Shown in pieces: positions 46,539-54,980 of a stretch of 64,000 bases of DNA. The translations under genes and the position numbers were made by a program. The number at the start of each line of letters is the position of its first letter. Within the stretch, counting starts at the first letter, position 1. The notes under the pieces were generated by a model. The model saw nothing but the letters and a program-made list of their open reading frames with translations, did not search any database and had not been told where the DNA came from. This stretch comes from Prochlorococcus sp. AG-363-N16 (GTDB lineage: Bacteria > Cyanobacteriota > Cyanobacteriia > PCC-6307 > Cyanobiaceae). Where the stretch lies: contig QCFW01000004.1 of the NCBI GenBank assembly GCA_003280135.1, positions 62,001 through 126,000 of the forward strand, written 5' to 3'.

Positions 46539-46859
46539 TTAAACGTTAGGAATAGAAGGCTGGCATAAAATTACTATGAACCATATAGGTCCAACTAGAG
46601 GTAATAGATTAATAAAAATCCAAGGCCAGCTTTTCCCAGAATCTCTAACGCGTCTAATCGTAAGAGAAAGGCCTGGAATGGCCTGAGCAAAACAATAAAG
46701 AAAATAGATTGAAAAGAAGATCTCTGCAGCGGCACCTAAAATATAGAAAATGTATGCAACTATAAAACTTGCTAGAGAAGCCCACCAATAATCACTTCTA
46801 TTAGAATGCCCCTTAAAATCAAATGCCCGGGCCCACATTTTTTTATAGGCATTAATCAT
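46539..46859 (-). CDS. DUF805 membrane protein
   Basis: The 106-aa protein begins MINAYKKMWARAFDFKGHSN followed by RSDYWWASL and has three or four transmembrane helices, ending WPWIFINLLPLVGPIWFIVI. The R-x-D-YWW start and the PGLSLTIRRVRDSGKSWPW segment identify DUF805, a widespread membrane family with no known role. The gene converges with the porin across the bidirectional terminator. Confidence 0.88.
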   Translation of the reverse strand: MINAYKKMWARAFDFKGHSNRSDYWWASLASFIVAYIFYILGAAAEIFFSIYFLYCFAQAIPGLSLTIRRVRDSGKSWPWIFINLLPLVGPIWFIVILCQPSIPNV

Positions 46860-47204
46860 TTTTGAAAAAGCAACTATTTTTAGAATATCAATTAAAAGTA
46901 TTTATATGCAAACTCAGTGCGAACGCAGATGAGTGCTTAGAAGACCTCTGGCGAATGAATCTACTTCATCTATAAATATAGAATCTCCTGCTAGCCGGAT
47001 TAGTTGATCTGAAGAAAAAATCTATTCAGCCTTTACTAGTTATCTTATTCGTTGGAGATAACAATGATTCCTTTTGCTATAGTTGATTTCTCATATCTTC
47101 TCATTCACATACATCTATTAACGATTTGGTGTTAGGGTATTAAGGAATTAGAATACACATATATTAGGGCGTTAAAAACTATCACTTTTTGATAACTATC
47201 TACA
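46860..47204. other. 345-base gap with one weak coding-like fragment
   Basis: No gene is supported. A minus-strand frame at 46914-47022 is open for about 35 codons (SSDQLIRLAGDSIFIDEVDS, then FARGLLSTHLRSH) with no start codon and a stop at its upstream side. It is less AT-biased than the surroundings and may be a remnant of a lost gene, but I recognise nothing in it. The upstream region of the arylsulfotransferase-like gene shows no clear promoter. Confidence 0.4.
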
Positions 47205-48572
47205 ATGTTCAGAAAGATTGAAATTTGGATACTTTACTTAGTCGTTCTTTTAGGTATTCCAGTAACAATTGGTTTTGGTGTACTCGTAAGGGAAGAAATA
47301 AAAGGTAAAAGTCAATTTGGAAGTATTTCTAAAACTGCATTATTTCTCGCTGAAATACCTTCAAATCTACAAAAGGCATCTTTAATAAAAGAAAAAAAGC
47401 ATTTTAAAGTTAGAGACAGATTTCCTTTGTTAAATGGTTTTAATGGGACTCCTAATTCAATTGAATCATATCTACTTCTTAGTAGATATGACGGAGATTT
47501 AGAAGAGGGAATAGTTGAACTTGTTGATTTAATGAGTTTTAATGTTTTACATACTTGGAATCCTGATATTGATAAATTTAATAAATTTATTGAAAAGGAT
47601 GAGAAGTTTAAATTTATGAAAAGAGATAGAGGGGATTCTAGATATCTATTAAGACATCCTATGTTACTAAAAGATGGTTCATTAGTTTTTCATCATGATA
47701 GTCCTTTTAGAAAAATAGATTCGTGTTCAAACTTATTATTTCAAAATACTCTTGATAAGTCTCACCATTCAATAGAAAAAGATGTAGATAGGAATATATG
47801 GGTTCCTTCATACATTTATCCTCAAACTCTCCCAGAGAAAATTGTTGGAAGAGATCATATTCTTGAAGGTGGATATAAGGAAGATGGAATTTTAAAGTTA
47901 TCATCCTCTGGAAAAATATTGTTTCGAAGATCTCTATCTCAAATATTCGTAGATAACAATCTAAAAAATTACTTATACGGTTACGGACATCTTCATTTGA
48001 AGGATCCTTTACATTTAAATGATATCCAACCTGTTGATTTTGATGGAGATTATTGGAAGAAAGGTGATCTTTTTTTATCACTTAGAAATCAATCAATGAT
48101 TCTTCTTTATCGTCCTTCAACTAATAAAATAGTTTGGAAGCTTCAAGGACCATTTTTTAATCAGCATGATGTAGATATATTAGACGACCATAGGATATCA
48201 ATATTTAATAATCGAATGCAAAAACTATCTAATAACAAATTGAGTGTTGATGGAAATAATGAAGTTATTATCTACAATTTTAAAACTGGGCAATACTCCT
48301 CTTATCTTCAAAATAGTCTAATTGAAAATCAAGTGAAAACAAGAAACCAAGGTTTAAGTGAAATTTTACCAAATGGAGATTTATTTCTTGAAGAGCAAAA
48401 CTATGGTAGAACTCTCTATTTTAACTCAGATGGTACTCTTAGGTGGACACATCTAAATAGATCAAAAAATAAAAAAGTTTATCATGTTGGATGGTCAAGA
48501 ATTTTGTATACCAAAGAAGACATATCAAATGTGAAAAATTTTTTAAATAATAAAAGTAAATGCGATGATTAA
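47205..48572 (+). CDS. membrane-anchored arylsulfotransferase-like protein (ASST family)
   Basis: 455 aa with one N-terminal transmembrane anchor (residues 5-27, IWILYLVVLLGIPVTIGFGV) and a large periplasmic domain. The body has repeating short strands of a beta-propeller (PMLLKDGSLVFHHDSP, ILPNGDLFLEEQNYGRTLYF). Histidines that could serve the covalent sulfo-histidine chemistry are His187/188 (DKSHHSIEKD), His270 (PLHLNDIQPV) and His321 (QHDVDIL). ASST enzymes transfer sulfate between phenolic molecules without PAPS. Assignment rests on the layout and on the C-terminal motif LRWTHLNRS; the substrate is unknown. A C-terminal copy is present in remnant form at 50.4 kb. Confidence 0.68.
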   Translation: MFRKIEIWILYLVVLLGIPVTIGFGVLVREEIKGKSQFGSISKTALFLAEIPSNLQKASLIKEKKHFKVRDRFPLLNGFNGTPNSIESYLLLSRYDGDLEEGIVELVDLMSFNVLHTWNPDIDKFNKFIEKDEKFKFMKRDRGDSRYLLRHPMLLKDGSLVFHHDSPFRKIDSCSNLLFQNTLDKSHHSIEKDVDRNIWVPSYIYPQTLPEKIVGRDHILEGGYKEDGILKLSSSGKILFRRSLSQIFVDNNLKNYLYGYGHLHLKDPLHLNDIQPVDFDGDYWKKGDLFLSLRNQSMILLYRPSTNKIVWKLQGPFFNQHDVDILDDHRISIFNNRMQKLSNNKLSVDGNNEVIIYNFKTGQYSSYLQNSLIENQVKTRNQGLSEILPNGDLFLEEQNYGRTLYFNSDGTLRWTHLNRSKNKKVYHVGWSRILYTKEDISNVKNFLNNKSKCDD

Positions 48573-48631
48573 AATCTTTCTATTCATCTGCCCAGTCTTT
48601 GCATATATAGTTTCCCCTAGGTAATCTCACG

Positions 48632-48800
48632 TTTTTAATATTAGGTTTTGTTGTTTTGCCTTGTCAATTTTTTTATTGTCAACAAATGTTCTAGCTGAGG
48701 AACAATGCTCATTAAAAAAGAAAATTTGATTTATGTTGAAAAGAATTATAAGGAACTCAAGAGACGACCTTAGGAAATAGGCAAGAATCTTTCTTAGAGA
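48632..48800 (+). pseudogene. decayed small exported protein
   Basis: A signal-peptide-like stretch (LSIFLLSTNVLAEEQCSLKK) appears in one frame and runs into a stop, while the neighbouring frame continues KENLIYVEKNYKELKRRP. Joining them requires one frameshift, and another stop follows. No family is recognised. It sits in the 243-base space between two convergent sulfation-related genes. The reading by eye is uncertain because the sequence is short. Confidence 0.3.
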
Positions 48801-48815
48801 TAAATTTGTATATTT

Positions 48816-49790
48816 TTATTTAATATTTAAACTGTATAAATCAAAGTATAAAGATAGTGCCTTATCACTTATTTTGCTGTCAATATCTAATGAGAAGTCT
48901 TTTTTTGATTCTTTAAACTCAAAATCATATATTTCTTCAACTTTTAATATTTTCTGAATCTCAACCCAATAGTCTTTTGATGAGCAAAGTTTTTCGTAAC
49001 AAATAAAGTGTAGATTTTGTTTGTCTTTTAGTAATTGAAAGACTTTTTTGTAGGTTAGGTACCATTGTTCAATCCAATGATTAATTTCTAAATCATTATT
49101 ATATGTTAAGTTATTATTTTGTATAGGAATATAATTTGGACCGAATTCTGTGTGTCCAATCCACCTCATATATTTAGATATGAAATGATCATTTGTAGAC
49201 TCTTCAATGAATTTCCTATGTTGTCTTAGTAAAGAGTATGAATGTTGGATTGGTTCTCTAAATGGAACAAGTATCTTTGAATTAGTGAAAATCGAAGAAA
49301 TTAATTCAAGTCTTCTGATGTTTTGATTGTTTTTACTAAGATATCTATTTTTATTATACTTTTGCATAATACTTTTTACGTAAATTCTAAATTTTTCTTC
49401 TAATTCTTCTTCGCAAAGATCAGAAAAAGTTTTCCAAAATACTTCTTCAAATGCCTCTGGAGAGCCTGTAGAGATTTTAATACCGTCTCCATGAGCTCTT
49501 TCCTTCATATCTAAACTCTTGCTCTTGATGGAGATTTTTGACCATAGATTTGGTGCTAGAACAAATGGCATATCTTCATAAGTCAGAGATGCGAAAAGCT
49601 TTGAACTATGAAGTGCATTTAATAAGATAGTTGTACCTGAACGTGCTAGTCCCGTAATAAAAATATAATCATCACATTCACTTATAGAAGGCAAAAATGT
49701 ACTTTCAAAATCAAAAGTAACTTCTCGCATCAATTGTGATGAAAGTGCAAATTGATGTAACTTCTGCTCCAGCCACGTATAGTTATTCAT
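48816..49790 (-). CDS. PAPS-dependent sulfotransferase
   Basis: A 324-aa P-loop protein with the 5'-phosphosulfate-binding loop FITGLARSGTTILLNAL at residues 44-60 and a 3'-phosphate-binding strand SKILVPFREPIQHSYSLLRQ at about 171-190. This is the Sulfotransfer_3-like family, which transfers sulfate from PAPS to hydroxyl groups of carbohydrates or lipids. It ends the minus-strand set: its start overlaps the upstream gene by four bases. It is cytosolic. PAP released by it would be cleared by CysQ (25.0 kb). Confidence 0.85.
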   Translation of the reverse strand: MNNYTWLEQKLHQFALSSQLMREVTFDFESTFLPSISECDDYIFITGLARSGTTILLNALHSSKLFASLTYEDMPFVLAPNLWSKISIKSKSLDMKERAHGDGIKISTGSPEAFEEVFWKTFSDLCEEELEEKFRIYVKSIMQKYNKNRYLSKNNQNIRRLELISSIFTNSKILVPFREPIQHSYSLLRQHRKFIEESTNDHFISKYMRWIGHTEFGPNYIPIQNNNLTYNNDLEINHWIEQWYLTYKKVFQLLKDKQNLHFICYEKLCSSKDYWVEIQKILKVEEIYDFEFKESKKDFSLDIDSKISDKALSLYFDLYSLNIK

Positions 49791-50143
49791 CTTATGATTA
49801 ATTTCCTAAGATATACATATGTAAATCCAAAAAACATACATTCAATTATGCCTATAGAAGAAAATAGAAACGAGAGAAGACCAACAAATAAATAATCGGC
49901 AATAACGAAAATCAACATAAGAAAGAATATTATTAATAACATTTGCATTGAATACTTAAACATCTGTATGGAATATGCTGGAATGATATTTTCTTTCCAA
50001 TGGTCACTAATATTTTTATTGCCTATAATATATGTTGCTTTCTTGCTCGCTTTAATTAAAGAATAGACTAAGTATAGGTAATTGGACCTGATCAATATTT
50101 CTACAGAGAGAAAACAAAGAAACATAACAATAAAATGATTCAT
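49787..50143 (-). CDS. four-span membrane protein, function unknown
   Basis: 118 aa with hydrophobic segments at about residues 2-24, 65-85, 90-112 and a weaker one at the N-terminal loop. The N-terminus has FLSVEILIRSNYLYLVYSLI and a cytosolic loop SDHWKENIIPAYSIQMFKYS. No domain recognised. ATGA overlaps on both sides (with the YIGPG gene upstream and the sulfotransferase downstream) show that it is translated as part of the set, so its role is likely tied to the sulfation step or to its membrane acceptor. Confidence 0.65.
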   Translation of the reverse strand: MNHFIVMFLCFLSVEILIRSNYLYLVYSLIKASKKATYIIGNKNISDHWKENIIPAYSIQMFKYSMQMLLIIFFLMLIFVIADYLFVGLLSFLFSSIGIIECMFFGFTYVYLRKLIIR

Positions 50144-50367
50144 TTCCTTGTATTATTTTCATTCCTAGTTAATACCTTTTTCTTTCGTTTCTTATTTTTA
50201 AAAGCACGTTTGATTGGATAATATAAAATACCCCATAATCCTAAGAAGAATGCTGCAAAAATTCCAAAAATAGCAGCAATAACTCCACCACCCATTCCAG
50301 GGCCTATATATGAAAATAGTAGAGGTGCTTTCAAAAAGCTAAATAAAAGCATAATTTCTTCATTCAT
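50140..50367 (-). CDS. YIGPG-motif small membrane protein
   Basis: 75 aa with one long hydrophobic region after the motif SYIGPGMGGGVIAAIFGIFA and a strongly basic tail (RAFKNKKRKKKV). Small proteins with a YIxPG-glycine motif occur beside polysaccharide-related and sulfotransferase genes in several bacteria, as I recall, and have no known function. It starts eight bases before the stop of the ASST remnant, and overlaps the next gene by four bases. Confidence 0.65.
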   Translation of the reverse strand: MNEEIMLLFSFLKAPLLFSYIGPGMGGGVIAAIFGIFAAFFLGLWGILYYPIKRAFKNKKRKKKVLTRNENNTRK

Positions 50368-50572
50368 TACATTTACATCTTGTTGCCAAGAAATTCTTTA
50401 CGATTTGAATGTCTTCATCGGTTTGTAAAACTCTGGACCATCCAAGCTGAAAAATAATACCATTGTTTGAACGATTAACATATGTCCATCTTAATGACCC
50501 ATCTGTGTCAAAACAAAGTATTCTTCCAAAAATTTGTTCTTCTATAAAAAGATCTTCATACAAGGGACTCAC
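50360..50572 (-). pseudogene. C-terminal remnant of an arylsulfotransferase-like gene
   Basis: The 70-codon frame aligns with the last 65 residues of the ASST-like gene at 47.2-48.6 kb: EDLFIEEQIFGRILCFDTDG here against GDLFLEEQNYGRTLYFNSDG there, with LRWT-NRS-N-GWSR and EDI-VKNFL also shared, more than half of the positions identical. Everything upstream of it is lost; a stop codon directly precedes the GTG. It is therefore a truncated paralogue left at the head of the minus-strand sulfation set. Confidence 0.85.
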
Positions 50573-50906
50573 TTATCCAAGAACTGGGAGCTGACTTTGC
50601 TAGGTCCATCACCATTTCGGAAACTCTTCGCTTTCCTTCAACCATGTTTATTACTGTAAACGTCAGTGCATGTGAAACCGAACAATTGTTAATGCTTTCA
50701 GAGTCAAAGGTATTACCCCTAAACAGACATTAGATAACGGGAGATGTATTTAGTTACCGCTCCAGGCAGCTTATCAATATTGATACTCCAATTCAATAAT
50801 CTAAGCATTGTGGTTTATTTCTATGAACAAATAAATTGCAATTAATACCTCCACTAGATCTTTTCGTCGGTTTTGAATTGTAATATTTAATTGTTCTGCT
50901 AACTCA
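50573..50906. other. 334-base decayed stretch, no gene
   Basis: No intact frame. Two short minus-strand runs look coding (VEGKRRVSEMVMDLAKSAPS near 50577-50667, and LNELAEQLNITIQNRRKDLV near 50800-50905), but both are closed by stops within 40 codons. They have no family match that I can state. No hint of the missing N-terminal part of the ASST remnant was found here, so the deletion removed it. Confidence 0.4.
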
Positions 50907-51339
50907 TTAAGGAAAATTAGGTTCAGGTGGATAACCTTCAACACCAGTTGAATAACAAAAATGATTTTCATATAACCTATTAACCTCCTCTTTGATATCA
51001 GCCTAAGGAGTTTTTGAGTACCCTCCAGTAATAAGAAGTCCAGCTAAGCTTGTTTGCCCTGCTAAATTTATCTCGACTCTTCTTTGTAATGTTTTGCAAT
51101 TGATGCTCATTTTTCCTTCCCATGGTATTTGGTCTTTAGTATTAGCTTTTTTGACCTCTCTTTTTACCCAAAAACGAATAATATCTCCTTAATATCTATA
51201 TCCTCAGTATTCAATACGAATTTATTTGACTCATCATCAATTGTTATAATCCACTTTTTGTAAGCGCTTTCTGCAATCCCTGCTCAAATAGGTTAAATAA
51301 ACCCAAGAATTAAGGCAGCAAATAAAATCTTTTTTGCAT
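50907..51339 (-). pseudogene. decayed secreted protein, about 130 aa originally
   Basis: Three reading-frame pieces join into one protein. A signal-like start KKILFAALILGFI appears one base out of frame from ATG 51339; two stops follow; then AGIAESAYKKWIITIDDESN; a frameshift near 51190; then IIRFWVKREVKKANTKDQIP, SINCKTLQRRVEINLAGQTS, a TAG, and ADIKEEVNRLYENHFCYSTG to the terminal TAA. The layout (Trp strand, EINC, RR) weakly recalls surface-adhesin-E-like exported proteins. At least three stops and two frameshifts show that it is dead. Confidence 0.75.
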
Positions 51340-51668
51340 CTAAGTAATTTACATTGTTAGCTAATGTGGAGATCTTTTATTTGTAGAAATATAAGTTAGA
51401 TATTTGTCTTTCAAATCAATTAAATCTATTTAATTCCGATCAGGATCTGTGAGGTATATCTAAGTCGAATAAGTAGCTCCTTATTAATAGTTAAATATGC
51501 ACTCCAAAACCCACGAAAATAATTGACTGCGACTAGCTAAACTACTAGAAACCTATCAATAGTGGGATTCTCAACAAGAGAACCCTTGCCCTAATTATCT
51601 ATTGTAATGATAAAAAAACCACCAAAAACCCACTGTTTTAGATCAAGAATCCAGTGGGGGGAAAACTA

Positions 51669-52523
51669 GTGCACTTTCAGGATATTATTCTCAAACTTAG
51701 TCAATTCTGGAAAAAACAAGGATGCTTGTTGTTGCAACCTTATGACACTGAAAAAGGTGCAGGGACAATGAGCCCTCATACTTTTCTTAGATCATTAGGT
51801 CCTGAGCCTTGGGCAGTTGCTTACCCTGAGCCTTGCAGGAGGCCTGCTGATGGAAGGTATGGAGATAACCCTAACCGAGCCCAACATTATTTTCAGTTCC
51901 AAGTATTGCTTAAACCATCTCCTGATTCGATTCAAGAAACATACTTGCTCTCACTAGAAGAAATTGGAATCAACCCAAAAGAGCATGATATTCGCTTTGT
52001 AGAAGACAATTGGGAGTCTCCAACTTTAGGCGCATGGGGAGTTGGTTGGGAAGTTTGGTTAGATGGAATGGAAGTAACACAATTTACTTATTTCCAACAA
52101 TGTGGGGGACTTGATTGCAATCCTGTTTCAATTGAAATTACATATGGCTTGGAAAGGTTAGCGATGTATTTACAAAATATAGAGAGCATATGGGATTTAA
52201 GCTGGAATACTAAATACAGTTATGGTGATATATGGTTACCTTTTGAGAAGGCAAATTGTGAATATAATTTTTCTCGTTCCAATCCTGAAGTTTTAGAGAA
52301 ACTCTTTACCCTTTATGAGCAGGAGGCTAAAGACTTAATTCTAAATAAATTATCAGTACCAGCATTAGATTTTGTACTTAAATGTAGTCACACTTTTAAC
52401 TTATTAGATGCAAGAGGCGTAATTTCAGTTGCAGAAAGAACAGCAGTTATTGGGCGAATTAGATCATTAGCTAAAGAAGTCGCAGAGCAGTGGGTTTTAG
52501 AAAGAAAATTAGATTCTCCGTAG
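51669..52523 (+). CDS. glyQ: glycyl-tRNA synthetase alpha subunit
   Basis: The catalytic subunit of the alpha2beta2 GlyRS, with [40 protein letters not shown] and [20 protein letters not shown] start at GTG 51669 ([10 protein letters not shown]), because GlyQ proteins normally begin M-x-FQDII and a GGGGGGAAAA ribosome-binding stretch lies just upstream; the track start is 15 bases earlier. glyS is not nearby. Confidence 0.96.
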   Translation: MHFQDIILKLSQFWKKQGCLLLQPYDTEKGAGTMSPHTFLRSLGPEPWAVAYPEPCRRPADGRYGDNPNRAQHYFQFQVLLKPSPDSIQETYLLSLEEIGINPKEHDIRFVEDNWESPTLGAWGVGWEVWLDGMEVTQFTYFQQCGGLDCNPVSIEITYGLERLAMYLQNIESIWDLSWNTKYSYGDIWLPFEKANCEYNFSRSNPEVLEKLFTLYEQEAKDLILNKLSVPALDFVLKCSHTFNLLDARGVISVAERTAVIGRIRSLAKEVAEQWVLERKLDSP

Positions 52524-52640
52524 ATTTGATAAATAAAATTCAAAAGATATTTTGGATCTATTCAATTAATGTTTTTTACTTAATGCTATTAAATTTAATT
52601 ATAGTAAAATTTATTGCTTTAAAAATTTAACTCATTTTAT

Positions 52641-52725
52641 GGAGAGGTGGCTGAGTGGTCGAAAGCGAACGACTCGAAATCGTTTGACAGGCAACTGTCC
52701 GTGGGTTCGAATCCCACCCTCTCCG
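52641..52725 (+). tRNA. tRNA-Ser (anticodon CGA)
   Basis: 85-base class II tRNA: acceptor GGAGAGG/CCTCTCC with discriminator G, D-arm GCTGAGTGGTCGAAAGC, anticodon stem AACGA/TCGTT with loop CTCGAAA (anticodon CGA, codon UCG), a long variable arm TGACAGGCAACTGTC, and T-arm GTGGGTTCGAATCCCAC. Confidence 0.97.
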
Positions 52726-52751
52726 CTTTGATTTAATTTTTCCTAATAAAG

Positions 52752-53072
52752 ATGACTACAAAAATAGAAGGTTTGTCTAACCGGCAAAAAGATACAGGGT
52801 GGGGTTATGCCTTTGCTCATTTGATACCCTTTGTTTGGATATACTATGCAATCACTAGAAGAACAATAACCCCTTTTCTCTATCAACTTGGTGGTGCATT
52901 TATTGTTGGATTTAGTATTGGAGTAGCTTGTGCAATAGTTAATCCCAATGTTGAAGACGATACTGTTGAAGGCTTGGGAGCATTAGGAGGAATTGTTACT
53001 ACCCCATTTCTTACTAAAAAGGGTATTGATCAAGCGCGCAAATTTGGAAAGAAGCAATTAGAAAATAATTAA
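52752..53072 (+). CDS. membrane protein, 106 aa, unknown
   Basis: It starts MTTKIEGLSNRQKDTGWGYA and has two hydrophobic segments (about residues 20-38, AHLIPFVWIYYAITRR, and 45-65) followed by a glycine-rich run VEGLGALGGIVTTPFLTKKG and a basic tail. No domain is recognised. It follows tRNA-Ser by 26 bases. The stop-free frame and clean hydrophobic pattern support a gene. Confidence 0.65.
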   Translation: MTTKIEGLSNRQKDTGWGYAFAHLIPFVWIYYAITRRTITPFLYQLGGAFIVGFSIGVACAIVNPNVEDDTVEGLGALGGIVTTPFLTKKGIDQARKFGKKQLENN

Positions 53073-53391
53073 TTACTTATCCTCCAAAGCTAATACATTG
53101 AATAAGAAATTAAAACTTCATTACAGCACTTTTACTGAATAGGTTTATTTTAATTAAAAGATCATTACAGTTTAAAATATAAACTTCTTGAAAAGATATC
53201 TTCAATTAATTTGATGAAAAATAATCGTAAAAGCTGTTTTATACCTTTTCTATTGCCTTCTTAGAATGCTTTTCAGCCTATTAAAGCCTTTATTTCTAAT
53301 GCTTTATGCACTTTTTAAGAAATATGCTTAGAACTCTAAATTTAAAAGTATTAAGTTTGAATTCTAAGCAAGTAATCGTATGAAGTGATTT
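53073..53391. other. 319-base AT-rich gap
   Basis: I see no gene, RNA or repeat here. The only open plus-strand run (KNNRKSCFIPFLLPS) is stopped after 16 codons. It separates the small membrane gene from a convergent one. Confidence 0.5.
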
Positions 53392-53709
53392 TTAAGAAAA
53401 AGAAGTTCCTATACCTAAAAGAATGGAGGCCCCCACTATTCTCATATCGGTGTCGTTTATGTCTTTTAATGCGTTAAAGTTTTTTCCATTTAAAGACAGT
53501 ACGTTTTTTATAAGTCCAAGACTTACTAAAAGACATACTACAAATAAAAATAGTATAGAAAAATCAAATGCATAGTCACCGGTGATCATATTTAAAAGTG
53601 AGTCTGTGATCTCACCGTCTGCATCTGTCCTTGCAAGGGCTATATAAATCGTTAAAGCGGAGGAAAGGAAATACAGTACTCTCTCAAGCAAAATACGAAA
53701 AGACTTCAT
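53392..53709 (-). CDS. membrane protein, 105 aa, unknown
   Basis: Starts MKSFRILLERVLYFLSSALT and has three hydrophobic segments (about residues 10-25, 48-66 and 90-103). A polar loop (ARTDADGEITDSLLNMITGD) and another (LNGKNFNALKDINDTDMRIV) lie between. No family is recognised. It stands alone, more than 300 bases from each neighbour. Low AT-bias in the coding region relative to the flanks supports translation. Confidence 0.55.
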   Translation of the reverse strand: MKSFRILLERVLYFLSSALTIYIALARTDADGEITDSLLNMITGDYAFDFSILFLFVVCLLVSLGLIKNVLSLNGKNFNALKDINDTDMRIVGASILLGIGTSFS

Positions 53710-54063
53710 AAAAGTTTGAATTTTTGGATGTATAAATCTTAGTAAAAGAAAGAAGCAATAGACATTCGCAACAATTAAATGTCATATTCCAGTTGAGTTT
53801 AAGTCATTTATTTAGAAACGGGATTTAATTCAATTAAAAGAAATAACGACTCAAAGCGCTAGTTTATTAGGATTGTTAGAAAAAACAACTTTTACGAAAC
53901 CCTCTAAAAACTAAGGAAAAAATGAATCAAAAGACTCTCTAAATAAGCTCCACCGTAAGTAATAAGAGTTTTAAAGAAAATTTAAAAGTATTTTTTTTAA
54001 ATCACCCTATGAGGCTGTATAATTAGGGAACAAGCAATGTTCACAATCTAAGCTTTCATAATT
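53710..54063. other. 354-base gap upstream of rpmG
   Basis: AT-rich and without an ORF or RNA that I can support. Ribosomal-protein promoters should lie at its right end, just before 54064, but no box stands out clearly. Confidence 0.45.
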
Positions 54064-54261
54064 ATGGCAAAGAAAGGCACAAGGATAGTTGTCACCTTAG
54101 AGTGTACAGAATGCCGCACTACTCCAGCCTCAGAGAAACGCTCTCCTGGTGTATCAAGATACACAACTGAAAAAAACCGAAGAAATACTACTGAAAGGTT
54201 GGAGCTCAAGAAGTTCTGCCCTCAGCTTAATAAGATGACTATTCATAAGGAAATTAAATAA
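54064..54261 (+). CDS. rpmG: 50S ribosomal protein L33
   Basis: 65 aa, [20 protein letters not shown] with a single CxxC pair and the C-terminal [20 protein letters not shown]. In many cyanobacteria and plastids rpl33 is followed by rps18; here no S18 sequence follows within the window, and a decayed sugar-locus region begins instead. Confidence 0.97.
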   Translation: MAKKGTRIVVTLECTECRTTPASEKRSPGVSRYTTEKNRRNTTERLELKKFCPQLNKMTIHKEIK

Positions 54262-54439
54262 TTAGACAACAGCTAACTTTTCTTATATAAGGGCTTTTGT
54301 TCAAAAAATAAATATATATTTAAGCTTTTTCTTTCAGCATTTATGATTAAAATATAATTTTTATTAGGAATCTTTATACTTTTATATTTTATAAGTAACT
54401 TAGTATTTAGCTTAGATTTTTAATTATTTTATCTATTAT

Positions 54440-54619
54440 CTAAGCTGAAATCATTAACAATATAGTTAAAAGATCATGGGTATATATTTTTTTAGGCGAA
54501 TAAATATTCGTATAAAATATATCACGCTTCTGAACATGAGCTCCCATTGTTTCGAATATTCTTTCAATTACATCATAGAAATTCAACAATTGAGCTAGGA
54601 CTAAGATAATTACTTTTTT
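54440..54619 (-). pseudogene. decayed dehydrogenase fragment (6PGDH/HIBADH-like)
   Basis: A start-less minus-strand frame is open for 60 codons, ending in TAG at 54440. It reads FYDVIERIFETMGAHVQKRD and then SPKKIYTHDLLTILLMISA. This matches the end of the NAD domain and the start of the first helix of 3-hydroxyisobutyrate / 6-phosphogluconate dehydrogenases (typical EAMGKxI...K-NN-LL--NM). The critical Asn residues are altered and there is no N-terminus, so it is non-functional. Identification is by motif only. The remaining bases from 54262 to 54440 hold nothing else. Confidence 0.4.
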
Positions 54620-54661
54620 TTATTAAGGTTTTCACTATTTATTAGATGAAATATTACAAAA

Positions 54662-54690
54662 CCATTTAATCTTCAAGATTAAATGGATTG
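54662..54690 (-). terminator. AT-rich terminator-like hairpin after the capE/capF locus
   Basis: The inverted repeat CCATTTAATC / GATTAAATGG with a five-base loop lies at the end of the capF remnant. On the minus strand it is followed by a TTTT run, consistent with a rho-independent terminator. Confidence 0.55.
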
Positions 54691-54976
54691 ATAGAAGCTA
54701 TTTTTAGTTTTATTTGCTAATTCAATCACCGATATTTCATAAATAGGTTTTATTGACATAAATACTTTTTTATTAGGATTTGGATCATTACAGTTAACAA
54801 TATTAATGATTATTTTAACTGCATCAACAATATAGATTAGTTTCTTTAATTCTTTATAATTTTTACAATGGGAATAAATTAACAAATTATACTCGTTTAT
54901 TTCTTTTAATGAGTCATTGAGAATTTTCCCTATAAAGACATTCTAACCTGTTATTAGTATTGTTTGATAATTTCAT
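54679..54976 (-). pseudogene. decayed capF/wbjC (UDP-sugar reductase) fragment
   Basis: Directly after capE, the minus strand shows MKLS, a frameshift, TILITG, a stop, then NVFIGKILNDSLKEINEYNL and LKKLIYIVDAVKIIINIVNC and NDPNPNKKVF, continuing to the stop at 54679. This follows the N-terminus of CapF-type proteins (ITGxxGFIGKNL; HLAGVNRP). CapF acts after CapE in UDP-N-acetyl-L-fucosamine synthesis. Only the first quarter survives and it is broken twice. ORF 54679-54885 of the track is the open part of it. Confidence 0.7.
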
Positions 54977-54980
54977 TTTT

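Noticed and set aside
47707-48081. 124-aa minus-strand ORF
   Set aside because: Antisense to the ASST-like gene with no motif; an AT-rich shadow.
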